Source: an uncultured Muribaculaceae bacterium (lineage in GTDB: Bacteria; Bacteroidota; Bacteroidia; Bacteroidales; Muribaculaceae). From it: a stretch of DNA of 8,506 bases. A program made the position numbers and the translations under genes. How positions within the stretch are numbered: position 1 is the first letter of the stretch; each line of letters begins with the position of its first letter. The notes beneath the pieces are model-generated. The model was given only the letters and a program-made list of their open reading frames with translations, did not search any database and was not told where the DNA came from. The stretch spans positions 1 to 8,506 of the forward strand of contig CAJLLX010000087.1 of the NCBI GenBank assembly GCA_905207535.1. The letters are read 5' to 3'. Of this stretch, positions 7,170 through 8,506 are shown in pieces.

Positions 7170-7250
7170 GGAGCGGTGGGTTGAGGCTGTAAGCAGGTGA
7201 TAGTGATAGTGGTGAAGGTGGTATGATGCTGATTGTCAATAGTCTGCGGC
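7170..7250. other. Gap between membrane protein gene and sigma gene
   Basis: These 81 bases show no TAnnTTTG element on the minus strand. They contain a short imperfect run of GTGATA-type units (about 7197-7216) and the small interrupted palindrome ATTGTCAAT (7232-7240). With no terminator visible, the two genes are probably cotranscribed. Confidence 0.35.
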
Positions 7251-8192
7251 TCAGAGGCGGATATTCTCTCCGGGGAAAGGCGGAGGGCAGTCGTCGCCCC
7301 TTTCGCGAGGCTGCTGCGGACCGTAATAGCTACGGCTATCGCGCTGGTACGGAGGCTGCTGAGGGCCATAGTGGCCATTGCCGGGATAGCGCGGATCCAT
7401 CGGACCCGGGTTGCGGGTCACTGTGGGAACATAGAGGTAGGAGAGGAGCTTGCCCACGCCGATGAAGAGCGGTATACCTCCAATGAGGAAGCCAATACCC
7501 CAGTTGACGTTAATCACGAAGAAGAGCAGCAGAGCCAGCCCCACGGCAATTGTGGTCATTGCCGATGAGAATTTCCGAGGATCGCGCATCGACGCCGACA
7601 CAGGCTGCAGCGTGGTCCCCTGATGGTCAGAGGCTTCACTTCCCTGCCCGGTAGCAGGGCCGTAAAGGCAGTTGGCCGACGGCTGACCGGTGTAGAACGA
7701 TTCGGGCAACTCATAGTGGTTTTCTATCGCACGGGTAATGATTTCGGTGCGGGTGCGGTTTTTCTTGATAAGGAACACTAAGAGCAGCACGAGGGCCACG
7801 GCGATGGTGAGGCACGGTATGCCGAACACCACCAGCATCTGCTTCCATCTGGCGTCGTCGCGGCGCTGATGAGGCACCATGGCGGCGCGGATATCGCTGA
7901 TATTCTGCGACATTTCGGAGAGCGACTCCCCGGCGTCGGCCACCTGATAGGCTGTGCCTTTGTAGATTACATAAGGCTTTCCTTCGTTGTCGGTCATCAC
8001 CTGGATGGTGGTCACTGCGGCGTCGGCCGATTTGTTGACTGACAGCTGCATGGTGTCTTCGGTGGCCACAAATGTCACCGATTTCACCGTATTGCCTGGC
8101 GACCCGTCGCGGTCGTTGCCACTGCTGGCCTGGGCGAATGCCGCCACTACGAAGGACATCAAATACAGCGCGATTAAAAATATTTTCTTCAT
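7251..8192 (-). CDS. Signal-peptide membrane protein, unknown function (DUF6249-like)
   Basis: This 313-residue protein begins with a clear signal peptide, MKKIFLIALYLMSFVVAAFA, probably cleaved before Gln21. Residues 22-115 form a polar, presumably periplasmic domain containing VIYKGTAYQVADAGESL (about 75-91). A membrane helix follows at about 119-142 (VFGIPCLTIAVALVLLLVF), ending in KKNRTR. Next comes IITRAIENHYELPESFY (151-167) and a Gly/Ser-rich stretch. Two closely spaced helices lie at about 208-250, and the tail is rich in Pro, Tyr, Gln and Arg, with YGPQQP twice (275-280, 290-295). The helix plus AIENHYELPESFY layout resembles Bacteroidetes proteins near ECF sigma genes, possibly DUF6249 (recalled, unchecked). 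It is first in the sigma operon, so it may sense or transmit the signal. The frame stays open 54 codons upstream to a GTG at 8354, but the signal peptide fixes the start at 8192. Function unknown. Confidence 0.85.
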   Translation of the reverse strand: MKKIFLIALYLMSFVVAAFAQASSGNDRDGSPGNTVKSVTFVATEDTMQLSVNKSADAAVTTIQVMTDNEGKPYVIYKGTAYQVADAGESLSEMSQNISDIRAAMVPHQRRDDARWKQMLVVFGIPCLTIAVALVLLLVFLIKKNRTRTEIITRAIENHYELPESFYTGQPSANCLYGPATGQGSEASDHQGTTLQPVSASMRDPRKFSSAMTTIAVGLALLLFFVINVNWGIGFLIGGIPLFIGVGKLLSYLYVPTVTRNPGPMDPRYPGNGHYGPQQPPYQRDSRSYYGPQQPRERGDDCPPPFPGENIRL

Positions 8193-8330
8193 ATCTTGAG
8201 TAGAGTTTTTATTATTGCTTTTGAGGTTTCGCGCCCTTGGAAGCCTCTGTTCTGTCTGAATTAGACTGCCGGGGAGCGCTTTTCTTTGGGTTTTACGACC
8301 GTTAGACGCCGGGCAGCGGCGGAAAGGTTG

Positions 8331-8337
8331 CAATTTA
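8331..8337 (-). promoter_or_regulatory. Possible -7 element for the sigma-module operon
   Basis: TAAATTG on the minus strand is a loose match to TAnnTTTG, with one base missing from the T-run. No convincing -33 box precedes it. If used, the leader would be about 135 bases. An ECF-type promoter served by the encoded sigma factor is an equally possible alternative. Confidence 0.25.
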
Positions 8338-8372
8338 GTCAAAAAAATTTTCACGGTTAGAGGATTTCTGCG

Positions 8373-8380
8373 TTATTTTG
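8373..8380 (+). promoter_or_regulatory. ispE: Possible -7 element for ispE
   Basis: TTATTTTG differs from TAnnTTTG by one base and is followed by CA. A T-rich stretch at 8348-8351 lies about 22 bases upstream but is not a clear TTTG. The predicted transcript would start near 8387, about 20 bases before the ispE ATG. Confidence 0.35.
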
Positions 8381-8406
8381 CACTCCGAAACCTCACAAAC
8401 CAAGCG

Positions 8407-8506
8407 ATGATAGCATTTCCCAACGCCAAGATCAACATTGGCCTCGACATACTGCGCCGCCGACCCGACGGCTACCACGATCTCTGCACTGTGATGATGC
8501 CTGTAG
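8407..8506 (+). CDS. ispE: 4-diphosphocytidyl-2-C-methyl-D-erythritol kinase, 5' part
   Basis: IspE phosphorylates 4-diphosphocytidyl-2-C-methyl-D-erythritol with ATP, the fourth step of the MEP route to isoprenoid precursors, in the cytoplasm. Only the first 33 codons are in the window. They begin MIAFPNAKINIGLDI, matching the family's N-terminal P-x-AK-[IL]-N motif, in which the Lys is catalytic. RRPDGYHDL follows, matching the conserved DGYH motif. The glycine-rich GHMP ATP-binding motif would come later and is cut off. The ATG at 8407 is chosen because it sits at the normal distance before PNAKIN; there is no Shine-Dalgarno. It is transcribed divergently from the sigma module, so it shares that gap. 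Confidence 0.92.
   Translation, partial: MIAFPNAKINIGLDILRRRPDGYHDLCTVMMPV

Larger units (their letters stand above)
8193..8406. other. Divergent regulatory region between membrane protein gene and ispE
   Basis: This 214-base gap drives transcription both ways. It contains an A7T4 tract (8341-8351) that may bend DNA or act as an UP-like element. Candidate -7 elements are TAAATTG on the minus strand (8337-8331) and TTATTTTG on the plus strand (8373-8380). On the leftward leader side there are a 5-bp GC hairpin (8307-8321) and a longer imperfect one (8223-8247, arms GAGGTTTC/GAAGCCTC). No gene is supported here. Confidence 0.45.

Noticed and set aside
7234..7239. TTGACA on the minus strand upstream of the sigma gene
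   Set aside because: This is the -35 box of other bacterial groups. Bacteroidetes primary sigma factors use TTTG/TAnnTTTG, and no matching -7 follows.
8193..8354. 54-codon N-terminal extension of the DUF6249-like protein from a GTG
   Set aside because: The extension is basic and low in hydrophobicity and would bury the clear signal peptide that starts at 8192.

Overview
The window reads as a chromosomal segment of a GC-rich gut-type Bacteroidales bacterium (Muribaculaceae-like is my best guess; Rikenellaceae or Barnesiellaceae are not excluded). Three things point this way. GlnRS is used for Gln-tRNA charging. Two promoters carry the Bacteroidetes-type -7 element TAnnTTTG. The genes start without Shine-Dalgarno sequences. 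No mobile element, CRISPR array, tRNA or rRNA was seen, and the gene content looks like core genome.

Seven genes lie on the minus strand and a truncated one on the plus strand at the right edge. Read in the direction of minus-strand transcription (right to left): (1) 8192-6289 is a three-gene unit made of a signal-peptide membrane protein of unknown function, an ECF-type RNA polymerase sigma factor, and a small two-helix membrane protein whose start overlaps the sigma stop (ATGA). It looks like a signal-responsive sigma module. (2) 6164-4815 is a MATE-family efflux transporter with its own -7 element and a leader that opens with a strong hairpin. (3) 4545-146 is a probable operon of glnS (glutaminyl-tRNA synthetase), a TPR-repeat protein of unknown role, and holB (DNA polymerase III delta' subunit). 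At the right edge, divergent from unit 1, ispE (CDP-ME kinase, MEP isoprenoid pathway) begins at 8407 and runs out of the window.

The gaps hold most of the unexplained signal. The glnS leader can form a composite structure with two mutually exclusive pairings, and an inverted repeat lies in the glnS promoter spacer. The MATE leader begins with a 12-of-13-bp hairpin. A short degenerate tandem repeat lies between MATE and glnS. The 214-bp divergent region upstream of ispE contains an A/T tract and a long leader. The left 145 bases hold no gene that I can support.

The best candidate for an undescribed system is the sigma module at 6289-8192. The sigma factor is clear, but its two membrane partners are recognisable only by topology. 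Every function given to them here is inference.
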